From assembly GCA_021413845.1 (NCBI GenBank), contig JAIOPP010000020.1, forward strand, positions 62,001 to 126,000: a stretch of DNA of 64,000 bases, in the 5' to 3' direction. The notes under the pieces were generated by a model, which did not search any database, was not told the origin of the DNA, and worked only from the letters and a program-made list of their open reading frames with translations. Positions 41,611 to 51,145 of the stretch are shown here, in pieces. The stretch's first letter is position 1, and each line of letters begins with the position of its first letter. This DNA is from Planctomycetia bacterium. GTDB taxonomy: Bacteria; Planctomycetota; Planctomycetia; Pirellulales; PNKZ01. The position numbers were made by a program, and so were the translations under genes.

Positions 41611-44600
41611 TTAGGCGACCTTCTTCTCGGTCAGAGGAAATGACGTTCGATCCTCCAAACCGGCCAGCAACGACTGCGTCGTGCGAAGCACCATTTCCTT
41701 CGGCCCGGAGGCGATCTCCAGGCCGGCTTCGTCGAACGTGCGAAGAATCGTCGTGTTGAGTTGATGGCGTAGCGGCGTGAGCGCTTCCAAACCGGAACTA
41801 AAGACGCGCAACTCGAACTCCAAACGTCCTTCGCCGACCTGCGTAAACGCCACGCTCGGCGAGGGATCGGCGAGCACCAAAGTATTCTCGCGGGCCGCCT
41901 GCAACAACAGTTCTCCGACCAACCGAACGTCGGAACCGTGCCCGACGCCGATGCGAATCACGGTTCGTAGCACATCGTCGGTGAGGGTCCAGTTGACGAG
42001 TTTTCCCGTAATGAATTCCTTATTCGGAACGATCAATTCCTTGCGATCCCAATCGACGATCGTGGTCGCACGGCCGCGGATTCGATTCACCGTGCCGGTA
42101 ACGTCGCCGATCGTGACGGTATCGCCGACGCGAATCGGGCGCTCGCAAAGAATGATGAGTCCGGAGATGAAGTTGGCGAAGATCTCCTGCAAGCCGAAAC
42201 CCAGCCCGACGGTCATCGCGGCGGCGAGCCATTGCACGCTCGACCATTGCACGCCGACCGCATTGCACATCGCCACGACTCCTGCGATGTGAATGACGTA
42301 ACGTGCGGCCGTCGTCACGGCGTAGCGAACTCCTTGATCGATCGGCAGCCAGCGTAAGCAAGAGATTTCCAATAGGCCCGGCAGGTTCCGACCCGCGACG
42401 ATCGTCATGAAGAGAATGATCGCGGCCCAGGTGACATCGGCAGCCGTCACCCATTGCAATCGGACGACCTCGACGACTTGCGCCGCACCATCGGTTCGCG
42501 CGACCGACTCGGCTTGCGTGACGGCATAAGAATACAGCTGCCACCGGTCGAGGAATTGCAGGGCGGGAAGCATGTCGGTCCAGATCCACCAGGTGCCCAT
42601 CAGGAGCACCAAAGCCCCGAAACTATTCAGAATTCGCCGACTCTGGATATCGATCGTTTTCAAACTGAGCCCTGCCACGGCACGGCGCGGTGGGGCAACG
42701 ATGCCGCTCGTCGTGGATATCGACGCTGCAATACTAGTTCCTAGTTTTGCGAAGCGTGCGGCGTCCGTCGTCGTTTCGAGTTGCGTCGGCGAGGTTTGCG
42801 CCATCTGTTGCCGCGCCAATTTCCGGCGAGCGACATAGAGCCAACGGAGGAGCAAGCCGCGCACCAGAACGCAACCGAGGACCAACCACAGCGTGCTTTG
42901 CAGTCGATAAGCGAGTTGCAACGCAGCGTAATGGTAGCCCGCGAGCGAGAGCCCGATGAGAACCGCCGGCGGCAGGCAACCGCCGATGAACCACAACCGC
43001 CGAAGACGATGACGGAAATCGTCGACATCTTCGTCGGAAAGCCGAGCGAGAATTCCTTTGGTCGGATGCAATGCAAATTGAGCGGCGCGCAACAGGCAAG
43101 CCATGCCGACGACGAACGCCGCCCGCCCGAGCGAAGCTTGCCAAGCGACGACTTCGAAAGACTCCATCGCCGCCGCGATCGCCGTAGCAGGAATGCCGAT
43201 CGAGGCGAGACGCCACATCAGTCGACGCGTTCGATCGGCGATCTCGCTCGGCATGTTCAGATGCGCGACGGCAAGACCGTTGCGGCGGAGCGACTGCCGT
43301 ACGAGGGCGATCGTCGCCCACACCGGGGCCGTCACGAACATGGCCGTTGCCAAGGCGCGAACGAAGCCATCGGCATTCGATTGCGCCGACAGGCGCGAAC
43401 CGAGAAACCACAACACGGCCGGGGCAGGGGAGGCGACGACGATCGTTAGAGCGAGAGCCTGAATCGTCGGACGAATGCCGACCGTGACGTCTTGCTCCGC
43501 GTCGGTCCCCAATTTCGCGATTCGGGACCGACTTCGATGCAGGCACAGCACGAACGCCACGGCCGTGACAAGCGCAACGAACCAGACCAGCGGCGCCGCT
43601 CGAGCGTCGGCGATGAGCCGCGAGCCGACGTCGAGCCAATTACTCGGGCTCACCAATTGACTTGTCGCAGCGGTAAAGTCGGCGGACGTGAGCCCTGTTT
43701 GGGGCGGATAACTCGCGACCCAGAGAATTCGTTCGTCGATATAGGTCTGATAGAGCCGCACCGTCTGCATCAGCTCGCGTTCGGTCTTATCTTGCTCCAG
43801 CACCATCGCGTTGAAGTAGGCGTTGTAATCGGCGATCAACGCATCGAGATAGCCGCGCCGCGCCGTGAGCAATTCTCGAATAGCGGGCTCTAATTTTCTT
43901 CGCTCTTCATCGTCGAGCTTTTCCTCCAACGGAGCGAACACCGCAAGGGTTTGCGCATCGATATCGGCAAGCTCCGAGCGCTGTGCTTCGAGATCGACGA
44001 GTTGCAGTTTCGTGCTCGCGATTTCCTGCTGCCGATCACGAACGGAATCGCCGAGCACGCGCACATCGGGAAGCTGCCGGCGTTGCTTCACGAGCAACTG
44101 CCCGAGATCACCCGTGAGATCGGCGACTTGCCTCATGTGGGAGAATTCGCTTTTGAGCCGCGCCAGCCGTTGCTTCGTTTCCTTGACGTTGCGCTGCACG
44201 ACTTTCAATTTCGCGGCCGGTCCGTCGGCGGCGCTCCGCTGCTGCGTCAAGCGTTCGTTTTCTTCCGCCCAAGGGAGCAACTCGCGGCGTGTCGTGATGA
44301 GTTTCCAACGCGCATCGCGGGCCTGCTCTTCCGCGACGACTTCCATCCGCCGCCCGACCGCTTCCTTCCACACGGCCGTTTGTTTGTCCAAAGCATTCGT
44401 GGTGCGTATCGCGATGTCTAACCGCATACGCAACAACTCTCGCGTCGCTTCGTAGCTCGGCAACTCTTGTGCATAAGAAGCTCGCTCGGCAAGGATGTTC
44501 GCGCGACGCGTCAGGAGCAGGACCCGCTGCGCTTTTTCCGCCGCCTCGTTCCGTTCGCCGCCGGTTGCCGGCGCTGCGCCGAGTTGCCGGTAGAGTTCTT

Positions 44601-45132
44601 CCAACCGCTTACGAGCGGCTTCGTCGAGGGTGCGTACTTCATCGAAGCGCGTCGTCCGACGGCGCTGCTGACCTTCCAAGTCGACTTGACCTTCGCGCGA
44701 CGTTTTCAGTTCGGCTTCGAGTAGCGCCAGCCGTTGTTTCAATTCATCGAGGTTCTCGGAGTTCGGCTTCTCCGGAGGCGCGTCGTCGGGTGCTTCGCTT
44801 TCGAGTGCCTTGAGCTTCTCTGTTTCCGCGGGAGCTTGCCCGCGCTGAGCATCGAACTCGGCTCCTTTCGCGCGCCACTGATCCGCTTGGCGCAGTTCGT
44901 CGAGTGCTTGCCGATAAAGTTCGACGATGCTTTTCTTCACATCGCCGTTCGATTCGGGATCTTGCTCGGCGGCCTGCAGCGCCGCTTCGATTTGCGCGGC
45001 CGAGACATCGACCGTCGGCTGCGTCGTTGGAGCCGGCGTCGATTGTGCCGCGACGATGCCAACGCCGCTCACCATCAGCAAGTAGACGGACGCCGCCGAA
45101 CGGAAAACCCGCGACATGATTCGATGCGACAT
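41611..45132 (-). CDS. Large MscK/KefA-like mechanosensitive channel
   Basis: The protein is 1173 residues. A signal peptide (RSAASVYLLMVSGVGIVAAQS) precedes about 450 residues of periplasmic coiled coil (LKQRLALLEAELKTSREGQVDLEGQQRRRTTRF and later). About ten membrane segments follow, then the MscS pore and beta domain near the C-terminus: WLAAAMTVGLGFGLQEIFANFISGLIILCERPIRVGDTVTIGDVTGTVNRIRGRATTIVDWDRKELIVPNKEFI. This is the MscK/KefA layout of a jettison channel against hypo-osmotic shock. It ends in VLRTTQSLLAGLEDRTSFPL. It is a single-gene unit. Confidence 0.92.
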   Translation of the reverse strand: MSHRIMSRVFRSAASVYLLMVSGVGIVAAQSTPAPTTQPTVDVSAAQIEAALQAAEQDPESNGDVKKSIVELYRQALDELRQADQWRAKGAEFDAQRGQAPAETEKLKALESEAPDDAPPEKPNSENLDELKQRLALLEAELKTSREGQVDLEGQQRRRTTRFDEVRTLDEAARKRLEELYRQLGAAPATGGERNEAAEKAQRVLLLTRRANILAERASYAQELPSYEATRELLRMRLDIAIRTTNALDKQTAVWKEAVGRRMEVVAEEQARDARWKLITTRRELLPWAEENERLTQQRSAADGPAAKLKVVQRNVKETKQRLARLKSEFSHMRQVADLTGDLGQLLVKQRRQLPDVRVLGDSVRDRQQEIASTKLQLVDLEAQRSELADIDAQTLAVFAPLEEKLDDEERRKLEPAIRELLTARRGYLDALIADYNAYFNAMVLEQDKTERELMQTVRLYQTYIDERILWVASYPPQTGLTSADFTAATSQLVSPSNWLDVGSRLIADARAAPLVWFVALVTAVAFVLCLHRSRSRIAKLGTDAEQDVTVGIRPTIQALALTIVVASPAPAVLWFLGSRLSAQSNADGFVRALATAMFVTAPVWATIALVRQSLRRNGLAVAHLNMPSEIADRTRRLMWRLASIGIPATAIAAAMESFEVVAWQASLGRAAFVVGMACLLRAAQFALHPTKGILARLSDEDVDDFRHRLRRLWFIGGCLPPAVLIGLSLAGYHYAALQLAYRLQSTLWLVLGCVLVRGLLLRWLYVARRKLARQQMAQTSPTQLETTTDAARFAKLGTSIAASISTTSGIVAPPRRAVAGLSLKTIDIQSRRILNSFGALVLLMGTWWIWTDMLPALQFLDRWQLYSYAVTQAESVARTDGAAQVVEVVRLQWVTAADVTWAAIILFMTIVAGRNLPGLLEISCLRWLPIDQGVRYAVTTAARYVIHIAGVVAMCNAVGVQWSSVQWLAAAMTVGLGFGLQEIFANFISGLIILCERPIRVGDTVTIGDVTGTVNRIRGRATTIVDWDRKELIVPNKEFITGKLVNWTLTDDVLRTVIRIGVGHGSDVRLVGELLLQAARENTLVLADPSPSVAFTQVGEGRLEFELRVFSSGLEALTPLRHQLNTTILRTFDEAGLEIASGPKEMVLRTTQSLLAGLEDRTSFPLTEKKVA

Positions 45133-45341
45133 TGCCTGCGATTCCTTTCGCGGCCCAAGCTACTTTGATAACTCCTCGCCGCCGGCAAATGCCGGTCGGT
45201 GAGGGGTCGCGATTGTAACTCGCGCAACGAACGTCGGCCACGCCAATCAGCGGCGTTGCAAGGCGTTACCGGCATTCACGTTGCGAATCGTCTCAACTGC
45301 GTGCCGGCGGTCGTAAGCCGCACCATGAAAAGTCCGTGCTC

Positions 45342-47207
45342 TCAGGGAGCCGGGTGCGGCGGCGGACGCGATCCGGTAGGGGTCGATGTCGGAACCGGTC
45401 GATTGATCAGTTCGATGACCTTTGCCGACAACGCGCTCGCGTTGGCGTTGGTCGGTTCATCGATCAAGAGTCGATCCAGATAATAGCGTGCCTCGTCTAA
45501 GCGCAGCTGTCGATAGTAGGTGTCCGCTAACGAGTATCGCGCCTCCGAATGGGTAGGCTCGATCCGCAGAACTTCCAAATAATGGCGCTCGGCATCGGCC
45601 CACTTGCTGCGATAGAGAAAGATATTAGCAAGATTAAAATGGGCACTGGTGTAGTTCGGTTCCATCTTCAATGTTAAGTAATACTGCTCGATCGCTCGAT
45701 CCATCGACTCCGGCGTACCTTCGATTTGCAAGTACACGCCGAAGTTGTACTTCGCACGCTCGTTGCCGGGAGCCTTGTGTGTCGCGTCTTCCCACAACGC
45801 GACCTGACTCCGATAGTCGTAGTTGCGGCGCAGCGTCAACCCAATCAAAGCCGTCGCGAGAAGCGCGACGACGACGCTCTTAAAGATCAAGCCGGTCGTC
45901 TCGCGTAAGCCGAACTTTCCGCCAAGCGCGTTGAGGCCTGCATTTCCGACGACGACGATCAAGGCAACGATCGGCGCGAGCGGCAAGTACATTCGATGTT
46001 CGAAGCAAAGATCGATGATCGGCGCGATGCTCGACGTAGGCGCTAAGATCAAGAAGAAAGAACCGGCGAGGAAGCCGAGCGGTGGACAACGAAAAAGCGC
46101 GATCAGCGTCAAGAATCCGAATCCGCCGACGACGATCGCAGGAAAAACGATTCTTTCCCACTCGAACTTGGTCGGCCGCGGAGCGATATACGGAAACCGG
46201 TCCGACGCCGGCCAGGTCACCGGCATGCGCCAAGCGTAGTCGATGTTCAGATCCACCGGCAAGACGGCAAGCTGCATGTAGCGCCGTACGACTCCCAATT
46301 GCGTTAGCGCGTACTCCTGGGGCGTCACGCGCGAAGTGTCGAGAATTCCCGCATTGGGGTAATCTTTCCAGGTGAAGGCCATCAAGAAGAACAACAGCCC
46401 GAGCGTAACGAAAGTCGCCAAATGATAAAGCCCGCGGTTTCGCAGGAGCTCGCCCCAGGCGGAAGCGACGAACGTCCGGTCATACCAGAGCACGACGAAC
46501 GGAGCAGTGATCATCACTTCTTTCGCGCCCATTCCGCACAGACACGCGAACACCGACGCAATCGCCCAGCCCCACCGTAAGCGGCTCCCGTCGGCGAAGC
46601 GAGTGAATGCGTAGAGCGTCAGCAAATAGAACATCCCCATCAGCGATTCATGCCGCTGATAGAGATAAGTAATGCTCTGCGTGTTCAACGGATGAACGAC
46701 CCAAAGGAGCGCCACGACCAACGCGACACGCTCGGACGAATTCGCAAAACGTCCTCCGAGACAAGCGGCGGCGAACCCGCGGCGCGCAACGCCGTACAGC
46801 GCAAGACCCGCGATGATATGAATCGCGATGCCCGTAGCATGCCACACGGGCAAGTAGTGCCCCGACGTCGGCTCGATACCGAACGTTTTCGTCACGAATT
46901 GCGACGTCTTAAAGTCGAGAGCGAACGACAGGTAAACGAGCGGTCGCGTTCGTGCCTCGATGAAAAATCGCTCGACCTTCGACTTCTCACCGCTCCAGAT
47001 ATCTCCGATCCACGCCTGCTCGACGATGTAGTTGAACCCATCGAACACGAAGGGAACATGAAACGAATTGCCGTACGCCATCAGAGGCGCGAGGATCAGC
47101 ACGACCCAGCCGAAGCGCCGCGCAAAGCTCTCGCTGCGCGACGACAAGCAAGCGTCCGGTGACGACGTCGTCTCTTGCTTAGGCGCCGCGGCGCCGCTCA
47201 CGCTCAT
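45342..47207 (-). CDS. Multi-pass membrane protein with C-terminal TPRs (TMTC/DUF1736-like)
   Basis: The protein is 621 residues. It has about eleven hydrophobic helices between residues 30 and 440 (GWVVLILAPLMAYGNSFHVPFVFDGFNYIVEQA, VALVVALLWVVHPLNTQSITYLYQRHESLMGMFYLLTLYAF, VVALLATALIGLTLRR). TPR motifs follow to residue 600 (NERAKYNFGVYLQIEGTPESMDRAIEQYYLTLKMEPNYTSAHFNLANIFLYRSKWADAERHYLEVLRIEP). The VHPLNTQSITYLYQRHESL segment is the signature of the O-mannosyl/O-GlcNAc TMTC-like family. Glycosyltransferase activity is not proven for bacterial members. The C-terminus is Pro-rich. Confidence 0.85.
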   Translation of the reverse strand: MSVSGAAAPKQETTSSPDACLSSRSESFARRFGWVVLILAPLMAYGNSFHVPFVFDGFNYIVEQAWIGDIWSGEKSKVERFFIEARTRPLVYLSFALDFKTSQFVTKTFGIEPTSGHYLPVWHATGIAIHIIAGLALYGVARRGFAAACLGGRFANSSERVALVVALLWVVHPLNTQSITYLYQRHESLMGMFYLLTLYAFTRFADGSRLRWGWAIASVFACLCGMGAKEVMITAPFVVLWYDRTFVASAWGELLRNRGLYHLATFVTLGLLFFLMAFTWKDYPNAGILDTSRVTPQEYALTQLGVVRRYMQLAVLPVDLNIDYAWRMPVTWPASDRFPYIAPRPTKFEWERIVFPAIVVGGFGFLTLIALFRCPPLGFLAGSFFLILAPTSSIAPIIDLCFEHRMYLPLAPIVALIVVVGNAGLNALGGKFGLRETTGLIFKSVVVALLATALIGLTLRRNYDYRSQVALWEDATHKAPGNERAKYNFGVYLQIEGTPESMDRAIEQYYLTLKMEPNYTSAHFNLANIFLYRSKWADAERHYLEVLRIEPTHSEARYSLADTYYRQLRLDEARYYLDRLLIDEPTNANASALSAKVIELINRPVPTSTPTGSRPPPHPAP

Positions 47208-47241
47208 GCCGCGACCTCGCGCGCAAGCGTCGCTCGCTCTA

Positions 47242-47694
47242 CTACCTGAAGCGCTTGATGAAGTTGCGATGCCCCGGCATCGGAGCGTGCGGCTCCCAAC
47301 CCAGCCGGGCCAGGAAGCGATCGGAAAGTTTCAGATTCGAGGCGTCGCATACGAGGGCGTCGGCATTCTTAAGGCGGGCGATTTCATCCAACGTCGTCAG
47401 CGCGCGCCGGAAGGTCGCGTAGTCGGCATCGCGCGTCGTTTCGACGTATTGCAACGCAATGAACTTCGGGCAGCTGCGGGGCTGATTGAAGTATAGCCGA
47501 CACCGGTTGCCCCGGAGAAGACGGTGCGCCAGTTGTCCGAAGAATCGTGTGCCGAGTTCCGTCGAGACCTTCGGAAACGGGCGGTAGGTCACGCGAAGCA
47601 GTTGCCCCTCGATGGTTTCGATCACGCCGTATCGCCGCCGCACGACGACTTCGGCGGACGACGAAAGATCGGTGATGGTTTCGTAGAGCAACAT
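47242..47694 (-). CDS. Conserved protein of unknown function
   Basis: The protein is 150 residues from the ATG at 47694; an in-frame TTG at 47730 would add 12 residues. It has no membrane segment. VVVRRRYGVIETIEGQLLRVTYRPFPKVSTELGTRFFGQLAHRLLRGNRCRLYFNQPRSCPKFIALQYVETTRDAD is followed by LTTLDEIARLKNADALVCDASNLKLSDRFLARLGWEPHAPMPGHRNFIKRF. The second part looks like the acyl-acceptor end of GNAT-type N-acyltransferases (SDRFLARLGWE..NFIKRF), but the core of that fold is not evident. Function not assigned. Confidence 0.6.
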   Translation of the reverse strand: MLLYETITDLSSSAEVVVRRRYGVIETIEGQLLRVTYRPFPKVSTELGTRFFGQLAHRLLRGNRCRLYFNQPRSCPKFIALQYVETTRDADYATFRRALTTLDEIARLKNADALVCDASNLKLSDRFLARLGWEPHAPMPGHRNFIKRFR

Positions 47695-47808
47695 CGGCAA
47701 ACGCTCGATCGGGCAGCGAAAATTCAGCAAGAGAGCCTTCGAGACCGAAGTTCTCCCGTGAAGTCTAGCTCCGAAATAAGCCGAGAATATCGACGCCGGC
47801 CGAATCGT

Positions 47809-49098
47809 CTACCGGCTGCCGAACGAGCGCAACGCCCGCAATAATGCCAGACTACAACCCAAGAGAAGAAACCCGACGACGAGCACCCCAGGCACGAGCC
47901 ACGCCATCATGAACCGGTCCGACGCCCATTCCCACACCGGGCTCCAAGCCAAGATTACGGCCATTGCGGCGGAGCAGAGGTAAGGGCCGTACGGGAGCAT
48001 TTCGCGCGTCCCGAAGAACCAAGACGGGAGACAAAGGATGAGCGCGGCGATCGGAGCGGCGAAGAACACGATCAAGGCCGGCTGCCAACCGAGATACGCG
48101 CCGATCATCGCCATGAGCGTGACGTCGCCGAAGCCCATCGCTTCCTTTTGAAAGGCCCATCCACCGAGAATGCGCACGATCCAGACGATCGCCGCTCCGC
48201 CGGCTAAGCCGATCAGCGCAGTCAACAGCGAGCCCCAACGAAGCGCTTCGTAGTTCCAAACCAGGCCGATCAGCGCCGAGCCGACGATGCCCGTACCGAC
48301 GACCCAAGGTATCGATGGATCGAGACGGATGCGCGCCATCGTCACTCGCGCCGTGCGACGCACTCGGAGGATGTTCCACTTGAGCGGCGGCAAGCGTCCG
48401 CCGAAGATCAAGCCCCAACACCAGAGCCAAAAGCACGCCAGTCCGACGATGAGCCCGATCGTCCGTCCGCCGCCGAAGACCGCCTGAGGCCAAATCTCGG
48501 GAGCTGCGGCATCGAGCGGCAGTACGCGTCCGGTTCGCAGATCGAATAAGTGCGGCAGCAGCCCCCAAGGAAGCAACGTCAACAACGCGAGCCCCAGCAG
48601 CGTGCCTGGTACCGTAACCGCATCCGGAATGTTGCGTTCATCGGCGTCGATCAGCGAAGCCGCGAGCATGAACATGCCGAGCACCAGATGCACGAAGAAT
48701 TGCACGTGCAAAATAAAACTCAAAGCAACGTCCGCGGCGATCGCCGGCGGCTGGGCAGGCGGAGATAACAAACCTCCTTGCACCGTCTCCCACCAATACC
48801 AACAAGGAATGCCGATCGCGCAGCCGATCTCGATCAAGAGGGGACGAATCCAAAATCCTCGCCCCAGCGTCGGCGCCATGCGCCGCAATCGCCACCAGCC
48901 GTAGATCGGCAGCCGATCCGAGGGCCCGAACGCCGTATCGCGCGGATGCCGGCGCGACCAAGGGCTATGGAATCGGGGCTCGTAGGCCAACGAATAGGTC
49001 GCCCAATTGACGACGGCAGCCAGCAACATGCCGACCAGGGCCGCGAGCGACAATCGGACGCCGAGCGGCAACGACAGAAAGCCGAGAAACAAATTCAC
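47809..49098 (-). CDS. Prepilin peptidase (A24 family) without the zinc cysteines
   Basis: The protein is 429 residues. The GTG at 49098 is chosen because GTGA overlaps the aroK stop (TGA, 49095-49097), giving coupling; the longer open frame to 49209 runs antisense through no signal. It has about nine membrane segments. Catalytic aspartates are in SLIDADERNIPD (first Asp) and in EAMGFGDVTLMAM (GxGD). The domain that normally carries the cysteines of the N-methylation zinc site reads RLPIYGWWRLRRMAPTLGRGFWIRPLLIEI, with no Cys pair, so only the cleavage role looks intact. It cuts type IV prepilin-like signal sequences at the inner membrane. Confidence 0.88.
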   Translation of the reverse strand: MNLFLGFLSLPLGVRLSLAALVGMLLAAVVNWATYSLAYEPRFHSPWSRRHPRDTAFGPSDRLPIYGWWRLRRMAPTLGRGFWIRPLLIEIGCAIGIPCWYWWETVQGGLLSPPAQPPAIAADVALSFILHVQFFVHLVLGMFMLAASLIDADERNIPDAVTVPGTLLGLALLTLLPWGLLPHLFDLRTGRVLPLDAAAPEIWPQAVFGGGRTIGLIVGLACFWLWCWGLIFGGRLPPLKWNILRVRRTARVTMARIRLDPSIPWVVGTGIVGSALIGLVWNYEALRWGSLLTALIGLAGGAAIVWIVRILGGWAFQKEAMGFGDVTLMAMIGAYLGWQPALIVFFAAPIAALILCLPSWFFGTREMLPYGPYLCSAAMAVILAWSPVWEWASDRFMMAWLVPGVLVVGFLLLGCSLALLRALRSFGSR

Positions 49099-49631
49099 GA
49101 CGGCTCCCTTACGGGCCGAAGACCCAACCGAGCGATGATTTCTTCCGCGGCGACTTCCGGAGGAGCGGCGTCCGTATCGACGATGAGCGCCGCACATTCG
49201 CGATACCAAGGCTCGCGCTTCGCGAGCAACATCGCGATCTCAGGCAAGCCGCCGTGAAGCGTGAGGTTCGGCCGGCGCCCGAGGGTCACGGCATCGGCTT
49301 CGATCCGCGCATGCAACGTCTCCGGACCTGCCTGCAGCCACACGACGCCGGGGCGTCCGCGGATCAGATCGCGATTCCGCTCGCGTACCACGACTCCGCC
49401 ACCGAGTGCGACGATGGTCTGCTCCCGCTCCAGCACATCGGCCAGGACTTCCGATTCCAAGTTCCGAAACGCTTCTTCGCCGTCTTCGGCGAACATCGCG
49501 GCGATCGTCTTCCCCGCGCGGCGCTCCAACTCGACATCGGCATCGAGCCAGCTCCAACCGAGCCGCTCGGCGATATGCCGCGCGACGGTCGTCTTTCCGG
49601 TCCCTCGATATCCGATGAGCAGCAAATTCAT
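49095..49631 (-). CDS. aroK: Shikimate kinase
   Basis: The protein is 178 residues. It has the P-loop LLLIGYRGTGKTTVARHIAERLG, the shikimate-binding aspartate in WLDADVELERRAGKTIAAMFAEDGEEAFR, and ALGGGVVVRERNRDLI. It phosphorylates shikimate at position 3. It begins 22 nt after aroDE and overlaps the next gene by GTGA, so the three are one operon. The C-terminal 60 residues hold the lid (LHARIEADAVTLGRRPNL). Confidence 0.95.
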   Translation of the reverse strand: MNLLLIGYRGTGKTTVARHIAERLGWSWLDADVELERRAGKTIAAMFAEDGEEAFRNLESEVLADVLEREQTIVALGGGVVVRERNRDLIRGRPGVVWLQAGPETLHARIEADAVTLGRRPNLTLHGGLPEIAMLLAKREPWYRECAALIVDTDAAPPEVAAEEIIARLGLRPVREPS

Positions 49632-49653
49632 ATTTCGCTTCGAGAGTCCGGCG

Positions 49654-51129
49654 TTAATCTTTGAGAGCGGCGCGCATGACTTCGAGCGGCGCGTGCGTTC
49701 CGGTGAAGTAGCGAAACTGCCACGCGGCTTGTCGAAGAAACATTTCGGTTCCGACGACGATCTTCGAGCCGCGCTCTTTCGCCTCTCGTAAAAGTCGCGT
49801 TTCGGCCGGATTATAGACGGTGTCGAACACGATCGCGCCGGGCCGCAAATAATCTTTCGCGAGCGGCGTATCGTCGATCTTCGGATACATCCCGAGCGGC
49901 GTGCAGTTCACGAGGATGTCGTACTCGACTTCGCTCCGTGCGTCCCAGTCGACAGTGCGGCAGCCGAGCGATTTCGCTAATTCTTCCGCACGCTCGGGAT
50001 TGCGATTGGTCACCGTCGTCACGACGCCGCGCCGCAACAATCCGTACACGATTCCTTTCGCAGCCCCTCCGGCACCGAGAACCAACGCCCGCTTACCGGC
50101 CAACGAACCCTCCGCGCCGGCTGCCGCTTCCAGGCTTTCCATCGCTCCCGGCTCGTCGGTGTTATAGCCCAACGTTTCCCCCTCGGGCTCAAACACGAGC
50201 GTGTTCACCGCGCCGATCGCTTCCGTCGCCGGATCGAGCTTCGTCGCGCGGCGAAGCGCTGCTTCCTTATGAGGAATCGTCACACTGATGCCGCGCACGC
50301 CGAACTCCGGAGCTTCGGCGAGAAACGCTGCGAGGTCCGCCGGAGGAACACGAAACGGCACGTAACAGCCATCTAAGTCGGCATCCGCCAACGCTGCGTT
50401 ATGAATCGCCGGACTACGACTATGGCCGATCGGGTCGCCGATCACGCCGTAGAACGGGGTGTCGGCCGTGATCGATTCGTACCGATAGAGATCGCGCATT
50501 TGCAGGAAGCCGATCTGCCCCGGTGCGACCGCTTCCACTGCCGACGGCGCAGAATAAGAAAACGGCGCGCCATACCTTGCGCCCATCACGCGCGACGGCA
50601 GGCCGAGTTCTCCCATGCAAAGCCCGACGGTAGCGGCCTTTGAGTTCGCATTCACGTCGCGCATCAAGCGCAACACACGAAACACGTCGGTCGCCCGCTC
50701 GGCCATCACGGCGAGTTTGACGACATCGGCATCGCACGCGGCGAGCTTGGCATGGATCGCCGCGAGGTCGCTCGGCATCGTTTTGAAATCGTGCATGCTC
50801 ACGATGCGGCGGGTCGTGCCCGAGCGCGGAATCGCCTGGGCGGCGTCGGGCTCGAAGTCGACATACTCGGCACCGGCCGCGACTGCTGCGCGCAAGATAT
50901 CGCGCCGCGTTTCTTCCGCAGCCGTCCAGCGTCCACCATCCTCGGGCCGGCGAACCGTGACGATGATCGGGCCGGGCCGGCCTGCGACGATGTGAGCGAC
51001 ATCGAACGGTTGCGACAGAAAATCGAGCCGGTATTCGACCAGCCCGCAGCCTTCGTGAACGAGCGCGGCATGGCGAGCCCGCAAGGTCGCGGGATCGTCG
51101 CAAGCCAAAGTGACGCAAATCAGCGACAT
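49654..51129 (-). CDS. aroDE: Bifunctional 3-dehydroquinate dehydratase (type I) / shikimate dehydrogenase
   Basis: The protein is 491 residues. Residues 1-225 are the type I dehydratase barrel with LVEYRLDFL, VTVRRPEDGG, the active-site His in SMHDFK and the Schiff-base Lys in VVKLAVMA. Residues about 227-491 are shikimate dehydrogenase: FYGVIGDPIGHSRSPAIHNAAL, VRGISVTIPHKEAALR with the catalytic Lys, AIGAVNTLVFE, YNTDEPGAMESL, and the NADP site RALVLGAGGAAKGIVYGLL. It performs steps three and four of the shikimate pathway; the fused form is known in plants and some bacteria including Chlamydiae. It lies 16 nt after mutL. Confidence 0.96.
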   Translation of the reverse strand: MSLICVTLACDDPATLRARHAALVHEGCGLVEYRLDFLSQPFDVAHIVAGRPGPIIVTVRRPEDGGRWTAAEETRRDILRAAVAAGAEYVDFEPDAAQAIPRSGTTRRIVSMHDFKTMPSDLAAIHAKLAACDADVVKLAVMAERATDVFRVLRLMRDVNANSKAATVGLCMGELGLPSRVMGARYGAPFSYSAPSAVEAVAPGQIGFLQMRDLYRYESITADTPFYGVIGDPIGHSRSPAIHNAALADADLDGCYVPFRVPPADLAAFLAEAPEFGVRGISVTIPHKEAALRRATKLDPATEAIGAVNTLVFEPEGETLGYNTDEPGAMESLEAAAGAEGSLAGKRALVLGAGGAAKGIVYGLLRRGVVTTVTNRNPERAEELAKSLGCRTVDWDARSEVEYDILVNCTPLGMYPKIDDTPLAKDYLRPGAIVFDTVYNPAETRLLREAKERGSKIVVGTEMFLRQAAWQFRYFTGTHAPLEVMRAALKD

Positions 51130-51145
51130 AGATTCGAGCTAAGAG

